The notes: generated by a model from the letters alone, not told the origin. Positions 42,907-53,025 are shown, counted from the first letter of the stretch. The stretch: 64,000 nucleotides of DNA from Blastocatellia bacterium (GCA_003168335.1 PMSM01000011.1:18546-82545); one strand, 5' to 3'. Program-made: numbers and translations.

Positions 42907-44226
42907 ATGGGCAGCTATTCGTATCTCCGGATTAATGACCTGCAAATTTACTCTACCAAGAGCGAAGTTGACCCGACGGTAATGATGCTCTTCACCGAGA
43001 AAGATAAGCGTGTCTTGCCAATGCCGTCCGTTGGTGGTCTAAACGTTGACGATTGCGATTACGAAACACAGGGCTACGAAGCTGTTGAATATGCGACGAC
43101 ATTAGCAATTGCGAAAGATAGATTGGAATTTATGGGGTTCACAGAAGCAACCATCCGTCGCGACTTCCAGAAGGGAGTTGAAGAGACATTGGCCAAATTG
43201 GAAAAGCGACATGAGGATCCCATTTGGGAGCGAAATGAATTGCTGCGATCTTCGCTTTTGCGTGAAGAGGAGGTGTTGCGGAACTTGAGCTTCGATGAAT
43301 GGATTGTCGATTTCCGTTACATCCTTACGCACGAAATTAAGCCTAACCTCGATTATTGGCATGGGGAAAGTGAGACGCCTGAGATGTCTGAACGCATGCG
43401 TTATATGCTCGGGCGACATGATGACACCTTGTTTGGGTTTCCAACCTACGATACTCGCCTCTTCATTCGCGCCGTAGCGGAAATAACCGATTTAACCGCT
43501 GAACTCGTTTACGATGTGACCGATCTGGTCAATGGTGGTTACGTCGAAGGCGATGAGAACCTTTCGGAGTATGCCAGATGGCAATTGTCAGAAACTTTCG
43601 CCACGGATCACAAGGTAGTTGTTTTGACTGAAGGTAGGTCAGATTGTCGTGCTTTAAGAAGCGCTTTGGATCTGCTTTATCCGCACCTTAAAGATTATTA
43701 CTCATTCATGGATTTCAAAAGCGCAAGAGTCGAAGGTGGCGCAGGTTCGCTCGCCTCAACTGTGAAGGCATTCATCGGGGCCGGGATAGTGAATCGTATA
43801 ATAGCCTTCTTTGACAACGACACTGCCGCCCAAGTTGCAATGCGGTCATTGCGAAATGTGGGCATTCCTAAGAACATCAGAGTCCTGCGGTACCCAGATA
43901 TTGAATTGGGAAGAGATTATCCAACCATGGGACCGCAAGGCATGACGCATATGAATGTGAATGGCCTAGCTGCCGGCTTGGAATTATATTTTGGCCGTGA
44001 TGTGCTGCAGGATGCAGAAGGCTGTTTCACACCGATTCAATGGCGGGGATATAACGAAACCCTGAATCAATATCAGGGTGAAATATTAAGAAAAGCAGAA
44101 CTACAATCTCGTTTCGACGAAAAGATCAAAAGCTGTCAAGCAGATCCGAGGCTTATTAACAGCCTTGATTGGTCAGGGATGCAACTAATTCTGAGCGCTC
44201 TACGATCTGCATTCCACTCGACATGA
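42907..44226 (+). CDS. HEPN/Toprim-associated protein with TOPRIM domain
   Basis: The 439-residue protein begins MGSYSYLRINDLQIYSTKSE, the typical opening of the HEPN/Toprim-associated N-terminal domain. The C-terminal half has VVVLTEGRSDCRAL (Glu242) and IIAFFDNDTAAQ (Asp303 and Asp305): the E and DxD acidic residues of a TOPRIM fold as in OLD nucleases and primases. Such proteins occur in defence islands and are predicted nucleases. The intergenic stretch before it (42589-42906) carries one palindromic arm. It runs divergently from the tagged cluster. Confidence 0.8.
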   Translation: MGSYSYLRINDLQIYSTKSEVDPTVMMLFTEKDKRVLPMPSVGGLNVDDCDYETQGYEAVEYATTLAIAKDRLEFMGFTEATIRRDFQKGVEETLAKLEKRHEDPIWERNELLRSSLLREEEVLRNLSFDEWIVDFRYILTHEIKPNLDYWHGESETPEMSERMRYMLGRHDDTLFGFPTYDTRLFIRAVAEITDLTAELVYDVTDLVNGGYVEGDENLSEYARWQLSETFATDHKVVVLTEGRSDCRALRSALDLLYPHLKDYYSFMDFKSARVEGGAGSLASTVKAFIGAGIVNRIIAFFDNDTAAQVAMRSLRNVGIPKNIRVLRYPDIELGRDYPTMGPQGMTHMNVNGLAAGLELYFGRDVLQDAEGCFTPIQWRGYNETLNQYQGEILRKAELQSRFDEKIKSCQADPRLINSLDWSGMQLILSALRSAFHST

Positions 44227-44296
44227 TCTTTAATGACTTCAGCACCCTAATCGGTAAGTAAGTTCCTTTCTGCCAACGATCAGGGAAACCGAAACC

Positions 44297-44395
44297 GGGG
44301 TCAGGCCTGCGATTTTTGCGATTCCAGGATTTGAATACTTCTGGTTACCCGGCGCGGCACCGATTAAGAATCGCAAAAGTCGCAGGCCTGACCCC
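44297..44395. repeat. Complete 99-bp palindromic element (28-bp inverted arms)
   Basis: Left arm GGGGTCAGGCCTGCGATTTT plus TGCGATTC, right arm its reverse complement with one mismatch in 28. About 43 bases lie between. Arms of the same sequence occur at 30601, 31450-31479, 36418, 37264-37294, 42720 and, degenerate, at 39901 and 45091. The form is like REP/MITE elements mobilised by RAYT (Y1) transposases; no such transposase is in the window. Confidence 0.75.
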
Positions 44396-44442
44396 GATTT
44401 CCGCAACTTTTGTGCTATTTTTGGGCAAAGCGAGGAGAAACG

Positions 44443-44949
44443 ATGGAAAGCCTGGCCACAAGTAACTCTCCAACACCGATGCCTGACATAATACTAAACC
44501 TTGAGAGCACAGACATTCCTTCTTATGCGCTGCCCAAACCCGATGCAGGCAAGCGTTTGATTCTGCCAACATCGGCTAGACTCTCAGTAACAGGTGAGAA
44601 ACTGAGAATTGAGATGATCGTGGTCGATTCTGAAAGCTGGGGCGATCAGTATTACGAGGCTCCTACGTTTGAAGATGAGAATCCACCGACTGTCTCTTTG
44701 GAAATTCACAAAAGTAAGATTCAATGCCTTATCGTAGGAGGCCACACTTTCCACATGCGACATCCCACGGCAATTCTAAAGATAAGCGACCCCGGAGGGA
44801 TTGAAGAGTCGCTTACCTTGACGTTTTCTTCCAGTGATTCAAACAATTCTCAATATGCGATAAAGATGCTGGCGAGGGAGTTGGGGGCTCAGTTAGAGGT
44901 TACGGTTAAGGATCAACAGGTGCCGCCAGACGACGAAATGCCTTTCTGA
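44443..44949 (+). CDS. Hypothetical soluble protein
   Basis: The start at 44443 follows GAGGAGAAACG. The 168-residue product is beta-rich after residue 40 (LSVTGEKLRIEMIVVDSE, then VSLEIHKSKIQCLIVGGHTF) and has no motif that I recognise. It follows the palindromic element directly, so its promoter may lie in the element's right part. Confidence 0.5.
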   Translation: MESLATSNSPTPMPDIILNLESTDIPSYALPKPDAGKRLILPTSARLSVTGEKLRIEMIVVDSESWGDQYYEAPTFEDENPPTVSLEIHKSKIQCLIVGGHTFHMRHPTAILKISDPGGIEESLTLTFSSSDSNNSQYAIKMLARELGAQLEVTVKDQQVPPDDEMPF

Positions 44950-45166
44950 TAACCAAGAGCATTCCAACAGGATAACGTGGGTTAGTTTACTGACCGAGTG
45001 ATTTCGGTATGTGAGGTAGGAAGAGAGAGCCTCGAGTTCATCCATAGCAAGAGCTAACAAATAATTCACCTTCAACCGCCAGAGCCAAACCCGGGGCCTG
45101 CGATTGTGCGATTCTCGAGCGCACTGTCCAACCAGAAGTTCCTGTGAACCCGCCGCCCTTAACCCA

Positions 45167-45400
45167 ATGACTACTCCGCCTCTCCCCGAACAGATCGAAC
45201 TCCATCGCGACCGCAGGTGGCGCCGCGACGAAGACCTCCGCATTGAGAGCGCTGTTGACGCCGAACGTTTCATCGAAGACGTGGGCTTTGCAAATACGCT
45301 GACCGATGCCCGTCGCGCAGGTCCATCGTTGTACATCGCGGTGTGGGGCCGCCGCGATGTTAGTTTGCCCCGCAACGTCCAACGGAGCGCGGCGCCGGCG
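45167..45400 (+). pseudogene. N-terminal remnant of a conserved hypothetical protein
   Basis: The frame MTTPPLPEQIELHRDRRWRR, then RIESAVDAERFIEDVGFANT, ARRAGPSLYIAVWGRRD and PRNVQ reads like the beginning of a conserved helical protein, but similarity ceases at about 45383 and the frame drifts to a stop at 45589. I take it as a truncated gene. A degenerate palindromic arm (45091-45115) stands just upstream. Confidence 0.4.
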
Positions 45401-45620
45401 GTGGAATCAGGGTTAGAGATTGTTCTGAGACGTGAGCGATTTTGTAAGAGCGTCGGGCTGGTATTTGATGGTTTCTATGTCGAGCGATTGGTGAATTGTC
45501 TACTTTGCTGTGGTTACTTAGTTTTCAGTTTCCTTTGTGGAAGGCAAAAAGTTGGCCCACTAGTGGCCCACCATGCCCATATTTGGTGATTTGAGAGAGA
45601 GTGTAACTTGTTGAAAATAA

Positions 45621-45696
<76 letters not shown>

Positions 45697-45972
45697 ACAG
45701 CGGAACTGAAAATTATACGTAGGCACACGCCTGAGTCAAGCGAGCCGCTTGAAAGTCTGAAATAACGCGACCTGTTAACTTGCGCGTAAACGCCTGGTCC
45801 CCGCCGGGGCAGGCCCGGTAGGGTGCCCTTACAGTTTGATCTAAAAACAAACCGAGTCAGGCCGAGTCGATTTGGCAAATGGATGTGATTTCGCAGAGAA
45901 TGTGTCTTCTTGCTCAAAGACAAGTTGTAATAATCTCGCACGTATGCGCATTCTTATTAAAAGCAGAGGCTT

Positions 45973-47346
45973 ATGAACTACTACGAAGATGTATTGGGAT
46001 TGATCGGCCACACGCCGTTGGTGAAGCTCAATCGACTGAACAAGGGATTGAAGCCTTTAATTCTGGCCAAGATGGAGAATCTCAATCCTGGCTTTTCGGT
46101 CAAAGATCGCATCGGCATCTCGATGATCGAAGCGGCCGAACGTGAAGGCCTCTTGAAGCCCGGCGGCACAATCGTGGAAGCGACCTCCGGCAACACGGGC
46201 ATCGGTCTGGCGATCGCCGCATCAGTGAAAGGTTACAAGTGCATCTTTGTGATGACTGACAAAGCGTCGGTAGAGAAGTCGCGCTATCTCAAAGCACTCG
46301 GCGCCGATGTGGTGATTACTCCGGTGTCGGCTAAACACGGCACGCCGGATCATTACGTATCGACCGCGCGCCGGATCGCAGCCGAGACGCCAAACTCATT
46401 TTATCCCGATCAATATTCACACCCGGCAAATCCCGAAGCGCACTATCGGACGACCGGCCCCGAACTCTGGGAACAGACCGAAGGTAAGATCACGCACTTT
46501 GTCTCTGGTATCGGCACGGGCGGCACAATTTCCGGCACCGGGCGATATCTGAAAGAAAAAAATCCGAACATCAAAATCATCGGCGCCGATCCATTCGGAT
46601 CGATTTATAAGACTTACAAAGAGACGGGGAAGATTCCCGAGACGACGCCGTACCTGGTCGAAGGCATCGGCCAGGAAGTTTTACCCGGCAACGCCCATAT
46701 GCAATACGTCGACGAGGTGATGAACATCACCGATGCCGAGTCGTTTGATACCGCGCGACAACTTGGACGAGTGGAAGGGATTTTTTGCGGCGGCTCGACC
46801 GGGACCAACTGCGCGGCGGCTTTGCGCCTGGCCCATGACCTGGATGAAAACGCCATCATCGTCTTTATTGTCTGCGACACGGGCGAACACTACTTAAGTA
46901 AGTTTCATTCGGACGAGTGGATGAAAGAAAAGCGACTGCTCGAACCGCAGAAAATTACCGCGGGATTGATTTGTGACACAAAAGGCGCTCGCTCGCCGAA
47001 GTCTCTGGTGGTTGTCGCGCCGGGTGATCGGGTCGCCGATGCTCTGGCCAAGATGAACGAGCTGGGTCTGACTCAGATTCCTGTGCTCGAGGATGGCGAA
47101 TCAGTAGGTTCGCTGCGAGAGAATCATCTGCTTTCCACGGTCTTCAATGATCGCGATCTGCTTGAAGGCCCGGTGAGCAAGGTAATGGAAAAAGGCTTTC
47201 CCACAGTCGATGTTGATACTGAAGTGAATGTGGTGACGCGCAAGCTGCGCACAAGTCCCGCCGTGTTGATTGAAGAGTATGGCCGGATTACGGGCATCAT
47301 TACGCGGTATGATGTGTTGGATACGACGGGTGCTGACGTAAATTAG
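45973..47346 (+). CDS. cbs: Cystathionine beta-synthase (PLP enzyme with C-terminal CBS pair)
   Basis: The 457-residue enzyme has the fold-type II PLP site: GFSVKDR with Lys44, [12 protein letters not shown], and [15 protein letters not shown] for the phosphate. Residues 335-457 form two CBS domains ([19 protein letters not shown] and the matching second half), which bind adenosyl ligands. It condenses serine (or O-acetylserine) with homocysteine in reverse transsulfuration. The CBS pair and length favour cystathionine beta-synthase over plain cysteine synthase. A GC-rich hairpin (GCCTG ... CAGGC, 45790-45812) lies upstream. Confidence 0.9.
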   Translation: MNYYEDVLGLIGHTPLVKLNRLNKGLKPLILAKMENLNPGFSVKDRIGISMIEAAEREGLLKPGGTIVEATSGNTGIGLAIAASVKGYKCIFVMTDKASVEKSRYLKALGADVVITPVSAKHGTPDHYVSTARRIAAETPNSFYPDQYSHPANPEAHYRTTGPELWEQTEGKITHFVSGIGTGGTISGTGRYLKEKNPNIKIIGADPFGSIYKTYKETGKIPETTPYLVEGIGQEVLPGNAHMQYVDEVMNITDAESFDTARQLGRVEGIFCGGSTGTNCAAALRLAHDLDENAIIVFIVCDTGEHYLSKFHSDEWMKEKRLLEPQKITAGLICDTKGARSPKSLVVVAPGDRVADALAKMNELGLTQIPVLEDGESVGSLRENHLLSTVFNDRDLLEGPVSKVMEKGFPTVDVDTEVNVVTRKLRTSPAVLIEEYGRITGIITRYDVLDTTGADVN

Positions 47347-47468
47347 GTTGGGTGTCAGCTGCCCGCGCGTAAGCAAGGGCTACGTTCATGTCGGCCGCCT
47401 ATCGCCGTCGAGCTAAACGGATGGCTGTTATCTAATTCATGATAAGTGCTCGCGAATCCAGCCCTCCC

Positions 47469-47969
47469 TCACGGTCGGGCTTCTGACACGAGAGCGACCT
47501 TCCGTTCATAGAACTTCACCCGCAGGCCTTCAGCCAACTGTCGTAGCTCATACATCTCGAACCCATCCAGAAAGTTCGCCGGCATAAAAGTGTCCGCGCC
47601 TTCGATGGCCAGCGGAACCTCAGTCACAATCCATCGCTCGATATGCGGCAGGAATAATTCATAGACCTGCGCACCGCCGATCACGAAGAGATGCTCCTCC
47701 TGCTTCCTTATCCGATCGAGTACCGAATCGACGTCGCTCAGAACGACAACCGAATCCTGTGATGGGTGGTTCGGGTCGCGACTGAGGACAATGTTCTGCC
47801 GATCCTTGAGCGGCCCTGGCAAAGTCAGCCAGGTGAGCCGCCCCATCACTACGGCATTTCCGATCGTCGTCTGTTTGAAGAACTTCATGTCGGCAGAGTA
47901 GTGCCACGGCAGCCGGCCGTCTTTGCCGATGGCGAGATTCTGGTCTACTGCGACGATGCCGATAATCAT
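47469..47969 (-). CDS. folA: Dihydrofolate reductase
   Basis: The 166-residue protein begins MIIGIVAVDQNLAIGKDGRLPWH, with the nucleotide and substrate loop, then VVMGRLTW, LPGPLKDRQNIVLSRD and FVIGGAQVYELFLP. These are the classic DHFR blocks. It regenerates tetrahydrofolate used by thymidylate synthase, whose gene lies 66 bases upstream in the same operon. Confidence 0.97.
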   Translation of the reverse strand: MIIGIVAVDQNLAIGKDGRLPWHYSADMKFFKQTTIGNAVVMGRLTWLTLPGPLKDRQNIVLSRDPNHPSQDSVVVLSDVDSVLDRIRKQEEHLFVIGGAQVYELFLPHIERWIVTEVPLAIEGADTFMPANFLDGFEMYELRQLAEGLRVKFYERKVALVSEARP

Positions 47970-48035
47970 TTTGGAGTGCGGCGACCTGTCGCCGCTTTTA
48001 TCCGCTCGCTACCACGAGCCGTTCTGTACCTGCGA

Positions 48036-48884
48036 TCAAACCGCCACGGGCGCGGCGATCTTTGCGTGCGATTCGTAACCGATCAGGTTCAAATGCTCGT
48101 ATCGCATCGCGAGTAAACCTCCCAAACCTCTCAGACGAGACTCTTCATCCTTAATTTTAAATCGCGGTAACGGCAATGGCTCGCGCGACAACAGCTCGTT
48201 CACCTGATCCATGTGATTCTGATAGATATGGTAATCGCCGAGCGTGAAGATGAACTCGCCAACTTCCAAACCGCACACGTGCGCGACGAGATGGGTTAAC
48301 AGACCATAAGAGCTGATGTTGAAAGGCACGCCGAGGAACGCATCGGCAGAACGTTGATAAAGCTGGCAATGCAGCAGACGTTCACGTTCGACTTTGAATT
48401 GAAACACCGTATGACAAGGCGGCAGATCGACATCATCGCACACGCGCGGATCCCAGCCGCTGACGATTAGTCTGCGCGAATTTGGATTATTCTCAATCTC
48501 ATTGATTAGCCGCGCAATCTGATCGACACCGTCGCGCTTCGGATAATGCCCGCCGAATGAACGCCAAAGATAACCATAGACTGGCCCGAGATCGCCAGGC
48601 TCACGGCCAAAGCGTCGTGTGTGCTCTTCATCGGCCCATTCTTTCCAGATGTCCACGCCCGTAGCACGCAGGTTCGCTTCGTTCGTATCTCCCGAAAGAA
48701 ACCAAAACAACTCTTCCGCCACCCAGCGAAAGGGAACCTTCTTGGTGGTGACGATCGGGAAACCGTCTCTGAGATCGAAGCGCGTTTGAAATCCGAAATG
48801 GGAAATCGTGCCGACACCGGTGCGGTCGTGATGCTCGGTGCCGTGCTCGAGAATTGAGCGGAGGATGTCGTGATACTGTTTCAT
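48036..48884 (-). CDS. thyA: Thymidylate synthase
   Basis: The 282-residue enzyme has [11 protein letters not shown], the dUMP-binding Arg region, [11 protein letters not shown] and the active site [11 protein letters not shown] with nucleophile Cys157, followed by [16 protein letters not shown]. It methylates dUMP with methylene-tetrahydrofolate. Length and motifs are complete. Confidence 0.98.
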   Translation of the reverse strand: MKQYHDILRSILEHGTEHHDRTGVGTISHFGFQTRFDLRDGFPIVTTKKVPFRWVAEELFWFLSGDTNEANLRATGVDIWKEWADEEHTRRFGREPGDLGPVYGYLWRSFGGHYPKRDGVDQIARLINEIENNPNSRRLIVSGWDPRVCDDVDLPPCHTVFQFKVERERLLHCQLYQRSADAFLGVPFNISSYGLLTHLVAHVCGLEVGEFIFTLGDYHIYQNHMDQVNELLSREPLPLPRFKIKDEESRLRGLGGLLAMRYEHLNLIGYESHAKIAAPVAV

Positions 48885-48889
48885 TGGTA

Positions 48890-49030
48890 ATGAAGTCCCG
48901 TGAGGGACGTAATGTTTTTAGATCGGTGCGCCCTTTTGAATTCGAGCCCCAGAGGGGCGACATGTCGCTCCTAAAGGAGCGCTGACCAATCTATTGGACT
49001 ACGTTGAGCTAAAAACATCCGGCTCCTACG
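48890..49030. repeat. Cluster of short palindromes
   Basis: Three small hairpins follow one another: GTCCCGTGAGGGAC, GAGCCCCAGAGGGGC / GTCGCTCCTAAAGGAGC, and CCGGCTCCTACGGAGC, with 'TTTTTAG' spacers in inverse order. This type of intergenic repeat is common in some acidobacterial genomes. No gene is present between thyA and the desulfurase-like gene. Confidence 0.5.
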
Positions 49031-49033
49031 GAG

Positions 49034-50344
49034 CTAGTGAACTGCGATTTCCTTAACCGCTTCAATCAATCTTTCAATCTCGTCGTCGCTCGTGTAGCAC
49101 GCACAGCCCACACGCACCAGGCCTTCGGGTGCCAGACCCAGACGTTCGATTACCGTTTGTGCATAGAAGTCGCCATGCGAAGCAAACAATCCACGTTCAG
49201 CGAGCCGCCGCGCGACTTCCCTCGAAGCGACCTGATCGATTGTGAAAGACACCGTCGGTGTGCGCACCACGTCAGGCGGAGGACCATACAAATGCACGCC
49301 TCTGATATTTGAAAGCGCTTGCCACAATCGCTTCACCTGCGCCGAGCTATGCTCGCGCAAGCCTTTAAAGGCGGACTGCAAAAGCTCGCGCCGAGAGTGG
49401 CACAGACTTAAGTCTGTGTTTCCTGGATCCGCCGTGGCATCGTTACACAGACTGAAGTCTGTGCCACCAACCAGCGACGCATAGAAATCAACCGTCGCCG
49501 CGGCGCCGGCGATTCCTTCGTGGTTCAGCGTGCCCATCTCTGCTCGCTCAGGCGCGGTATTCGGGGCCGGCTCCAACCTGGGAAAATCAATCGATTCCAA
49601 CAAATCCTTCTTCCCATAGAAGACGCTGACGTGCGGCCCATAGAACTTGTAGGCCGAACAGGTAAGAAAATCACAATTCGTTTGCTTCACATCAGCCAGG
49701 AAGTAAGGCGCGTAATGCACCGCATCGACCAGCGCCAGCGCGCCCACCGAATGAGCCATTTCGACCGCGCGACGGTAATCATTCACCGTCCCCAGCGCGT
49801 TGCACCCGGCACCAAACGCCACCACCCTGGTTTTCTTCGTAACCAATCGCTCAAAGTCGTTCCAATCAAGCTGGCCAGTTTCGGGATCCATCTGCGCCAC
49901 TTTCAAGGTCAAACCCCGTTCCACCACGAGCGCCTGCCACGGCGCCACGTTCGCGTGATGCTCGAGTTCGGTAATAACAATCTCATCACCCCGACCCAGT
50001 GTACGACCCAGCGCGCGTGAGAGGTGATAGATCATCGTCGTGGTGTTTGGGCCAAACACTATTTCAGGCGCCGAGGCATTCAGAAAATCCGCGAAGGCAG
50101 CGCGGGCCGCTTCGATAATCGCGTCTGTTTCATGACTGGTCGGATATTCCCAGTGCGTGTTCGCGTTGTGGTTCAGGAGATAGTCGGCGACGGCGTCAAC
50201 TACGACGCGTGGCGTTTGCGTACCCCCGGCGCCATCAAAATAAGCGACGGGAAATCCGTTGTGTGCTCGCTCCAGAGCGGGAAACTGCTTGCGGATCTCT
50301 TCAGTCGATATCGTCGATGGTGTGGGTCGGGTAGTAGGGCTCAT
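49034..50344 (-). CDS. Cysteine desulfurase-like PLP enzyme (TIGR01976-type) with translated repeat insert
   Basis: The 436-residue aminotransferase class V protein has YFDGAGGTQTP, FGPNTTTMIYHLSRAL, ELEHHANVAPWQ, LVDAVHYAP and CSAYKFYGPH with the PLP Lys. The usual C-terminal Cys loop is not obvious, as in the 'cysteine desulfurase-like' branch. At about residues 293-316 it carries an insert reading TDFSLCNDATADPGNTDLSL, which is encoded by a palindromic element (49397-49467) and is absent from what I know of the family. The insert lies in a surface position between helices, so the enzyme may still fold. Confidence 0.85.
   Translation of the reverse strand: MSPTTRPTPSTISTEEIRKQFPALERAHNGFPVAYFDGAGGTQTPRVVVDAVADYLLNHNANTHWEYPTSHETDAIIEAARAAFADFLNASAPEIVFGPNTTTMIYHLSRALGRTLGRGDEIVITELEHHANVAPWQALVVERGLTLKVAQMDPETGQLDWNDFERLVTKKTRVVAFGAGCNALGTVNDYRRAVEMAHSVGALALVDAVHYAPYFLADVKQTNCDFLTCSAYKFYGPHVSVFYGKKDLLESIDFPRLEPAPNTAPERAEMGTLNHEGIAGAAATVDFYASLVGGTDFSLCNDATADPGNTDLSLCHSRRELLQSAFKGLREHSSAQVKRLWQALSNIRGVHLYGPPPDVVRTPTVSFTIDQVASREVARRLAERGLFASHGDFYAQTVIERLGLAPEGLVRVGCACYTSDDEIERLIEAVKEIAVH
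49397..49467. repeat. Protein-coding palindromic element, copy 1
   Basis: GTGGCACAGACTTAAGTCTG opens the element and CAGACTGAAGTCTGTGCCAC closes it, with about 30 bases between; the arms are inverted copies and each is itself a palindrome. It lies fully inside the desulfurase-like gene, in frame. A second copy lies within lhr (56658-56755). Confidence 0.8.
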
Positions 50345-50587
50345 TTATTTCGGTTCTTGAAAGAGTCGGTAGAAAACTTCGGGCAGATGCTATCAGAAAA
50401 ATCTGATTCTGCGCGAATGATGCGCGGGGCTCGATTCCGAAACGGTGAAGCTTTGAGCGCGGCTTTCGTACACGCCGGTCACGAATGTGTACGCAAGACC
50501 GTCACTCAATGCTTGCTCTGCGCCTTCCACCTTGGGCTTTTGGTCAGTAGCACAGTACGTGCTTAGTTCGTGCGGGGATGACGAGAA

Positions 50588-50663
50588 CCACAAAGGCACC
50601 TAGGGCACAAAGGACAGAATGACTGCTTCAGTTATTCCTCCTGGAGACTTCGTGTCTTTGTGG
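50588..50663. repeat. Inverted repeat between divergent genes
   Basis: CCACAAAGGCAC (50588-50599) and GTGTCTTTGTGG (50652-50663) pair with one mismatch. The stretch 50345-50686 has no gene; it should hold the promoters of the desulfurase-like gene (minus) and the membrane protein gene (plus). Confidence 0.45.
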
Positions 50664-50686
50664 TGAGGAAAGGCGGGGTGAACGCA

Positions 50687-51094
50687 ATGCGACGGATCAA
50701 TCTGAGCGCGGCCATCATCGTGGTGGTTTGCTTCTTTCTGCCGTGGATCCAAGTGAGCTGTGCCGGGGCGAAAGATACGTTGAGTGGTCTCGACCTGGCG
50801 CGACACGACGACTCTTTGTTGTGGTTAATCCCGCTCATGATGTGCGCTGTGCTCATATTCGGTTTACTTCGCATGCGGCGAGCTAGTCCGCAAATCTTTG
50901 GAGTCCTGAGCGCAGTCTCCGGCGTTGTCGTCCTGTTCTTGCTGAATCGTGAGCGAGGGCGTGTGCAAGGTGAATCCGGGCTAATCGCGATGAATTTGAC
51001 GGGTTGGTTCTGGTTGGCTCTTATTTCCGCGATTGTGATCGTTGCAACGGCCGCGGCCATGCTATTTCGAGGACGGCGAGCACCAGAAAACTAA
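50687..51094 (+). CDS. Small membrane protein, four helices
   Basis: Start 50687 (MRRINLSAAII) is preferred to the in-frame ATG at 50660. The 135-residue protein has four hydrophobic segments (about 5-22, 42-58, 67-85 and 103-125) and a basic tail. No motif. It precedes the AarF-like gene by 24 bases and is likely co-transcribed. Confidence 0.65.
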   Translation: MRRINLSAAIIVVVCFFLPWIQVSCAGAKDTLSGLDLARHDDSLLWLIPLMMCAVLIFGLLRMRRASPQIFGVLSAVSGVVVLFLLNRERGRVQGESGLIAMNLTGWFWLALISAIVIVATAAAMLFRGRRAPEN

Positions 51095-51118
51095 GACGAG
51101 TAGGTTGGTCGAGAAGAT

Positions 51119-52801
51119 ATGCCACTATCACTGAGACCCGAACGTATCAAGCGCTACAAAGATGTCGTCGCGCTGCTGATAAAGTATGGCCGTTCAGATC
51201 TGGTAAAGCAGACTGATCTGGACATCGCCGGCGGCGAGCACGCCCAGGCACTCGCCACCACGATGCAGCCGAAGGCTGAAGAACTCGCCTCCGATCTCGA
51301 GAAGCTTGGCCCGACATTCATTAAGTTAGGCCAACTGCTATCGACGCGTGGCGATCTTTTGCCCGAGCCCTACCTCGAAGCGCTGGCTCGTTTGCAGGAT
51401 CAGGTTGAGCCTTTCTCCTTTAATGAGGTGGAGCAGATCGTTTCGACTGAACTGGGCGCTCGCATTTCGAAACTGTTTGCTGAATTTGATCGTGAGCCGA
51501 CGGCCGCCGCGTCCCTGGCGCAAGTCCATCGAGCCCGCATGCGAGATGGTCGCCTGGTAGTAGTCAAAGTCCAACGCCCAGGCGTTCGTGAGACGATCGT
51601 CGCGGACCTGGAAGCGCTGGAACAGATAGCCGAGTTCATCGACGCGCACACTGAAGTGGGCAAACGTTACGAATTCAGCAACATGCTAACCGAGCTGCGC
51701 CAAAGTCTCTTGCGCGAGCTGGATTTCAAGCAAGAGGCGAGCAATCTGCGACGGTTGCGTACCAGCCTGCGCGAATTCGAGCGAATAGTTATTCCCGAGC
51801 CGGTTGACGACTTCACAACTTCACGCGTCCTCACGATGGATTACGTGACCGGGAAGAAGGTGACCGATCTAAGCCCGCTACGGTTGATGGAGTTGGATGG
51901 CCCGGCGCTATCGGAAGAACTGTTTCGCGCTTATCTCAAACAGATCCTTGTCGATGGGTTCTTTCACGCCGATCCCCATCCGGGCAATGTCTTTATCACC
52001 GACGACAATTGCATCGCGCTAATAGATCTCGGAATGGTCGGGCATGTCAGCGGCGCTTTTCAGGAAAACCTGTTGCGGCTTTTGCTGGCCATCAGTGAAG
52101 GACGGGGCGACGAAGCCGCTGAAGTCTCGATGAAAATGGGCGAGTCCAAGCCTAAATTTGACAAGCATGATTTCGAACATCGAGTTGCGAATCTGGTGGT
52201 GCAACATGCGGACGTCACGCCCGAACACATAGATGCGGGTCACGTGGTGCTTGAGATTACGCGCATCTCGGCGGATTGCTGGTTCCGTCTGCCATCTGAA
52301 TTCACTTTGATTGCGAAAGCGCTGATGAATCTCGATCGAGTGGTTTACACGCTGGCCCCGGACTTTGATCCCAACGCGATCATCCGAGACGAAGCCACCA
52401 ACATTCTCACGCGCAGGATCGTGAAGAGCATTCAGCCGGGCAGTGTCCTGACCCATGCGATCGAAATCAAGGAATTTGTCGAGAGACTTCCGACCCGCGT
52501 CAACAAGATTCTCGACGCAATTGGAAACAACGACCTGAAGATCAGCGTGGACGCAATCGATGAACGGATCGTTCTCGATGGACTCCAGAAGGTGGCAAAC
52601 CGGATTACGCTGGGCCTGGTCCTGGCCGCTTTGATAGTCAGCGCGGCCCTGCTGATGCGGGTCGAAACATCTTTCCGCATCCTGGGCTATCCGGGCCTGC
52701 CAATGATCTTTTTTCTGCTCGCCGCAATCGCCGGCATCGTTCTGGTCGCCAGCATAGTGTTCTACGACAAGCATCCCCGAAAGAATAGCGGCGGAGAGTG
52801 A
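51119..52801 (+). CDS. AarF/UbiB (ABC1) family kinase-like protein
   Basis: The 560-residue protein has the family marks: KLGPTFIKLGQLLSTR (KxGQ motif), the Ala-rich loop AAASLAQVHRA in place of the Gly-rich loop, VVKVQRPG with the nucleotide Lys, FFHADPHPGN with the catalytic Asp region, and IALIDLGMVG for metal. Two membrane helices end the protein. UbiB-type proteins are atypical kinases or ATPases needed for quinone synthesis or lipid traffic. Membership is certain and the substrate unknown. Confidence 0.93.
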   Translation: MPLSLRPERIKRYKDVVALLIKYGRSDLVKQTDLDIAGGEHAQALATTMQPKAEELASDLEKLGPTFIKLGQLLSTRGDLLPEPYLEALARLQDQVEPFSFNEVEQIVSTELGARISKLFAEFDREPTAAASLAQVHRARMRDGRLVVVKVQRPGVRETIVADLEALEQIAEFIDAHTEVGKRYEFSNMLTELRQSLLRELDFKQEASNLRRLRTSLREFERIVIPEPVDDFTTSRVLTMDYVTGKKVTDLSPLRLMELDGPALSEELFRAYLKQILVDGFFHADPHPGNVFITDDNCIALIDLGMVGHVSGAFQENLLRLLLAISEGRGDEAAEVSMKMGESKPKFDKHDFEHRVANLVVQHADVTPEHIDAGHVVLEITRISADCWFRLPSEFTLIAKALMNLDRVVYTLAPDFDPNAIIRDEATNILTRRIVKSIQPGSVLTHAIEIKEFVERLPTRVNKILDAIGNNDLKISVDAIDERIVLDGLQKVANRITLGLVLAALIVSAALLMRVETSFRILGYPGLPMIFFLLAAIAGIVLVASIVFYDKHPRKNSGGE

Positions 52802-52930
52802 TTTTCACTGCTTGCTATTCACGACCTGCGGCAACGTTGATAGTGTGCTGGTGCGCTTCCTGCGACAGCGAAGGACGATCAAGAGGCGCGTTGGTGGGGC
52901 CGGGAACAGAGGCCGGTAAAAATGAAAGCG

Positions 52931-53025
52931 GCGACGTCCTCACCCCGTCGCCGCCCTCCTAAGCACAACCATAAAGGCGTGCCGGGGGCGAGACATTCAG
53001 CCACGCCCTAGTTGTGTTGATTTTA
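52931..53025. terminator. Terminator-like double hairpin
   Basis: GGCGACG/CGTCGCC (52939-52954 region) is followed by a longer hairpin in which CACAAC pairs with GTTGTG and GGCGTG with CACGCC (52963-53018), then TTGATTTTATCTTA. It ends the AarF-like transcript. The remainder up to 53396 has no gene. Confidence 0.5.

Noticed and set aside
52019..52774. Minus-strand frame opposite the AarF-like gene
   Set aside because: The plus strand has the full kinase-like motif set; the opposite frame has no family signal.
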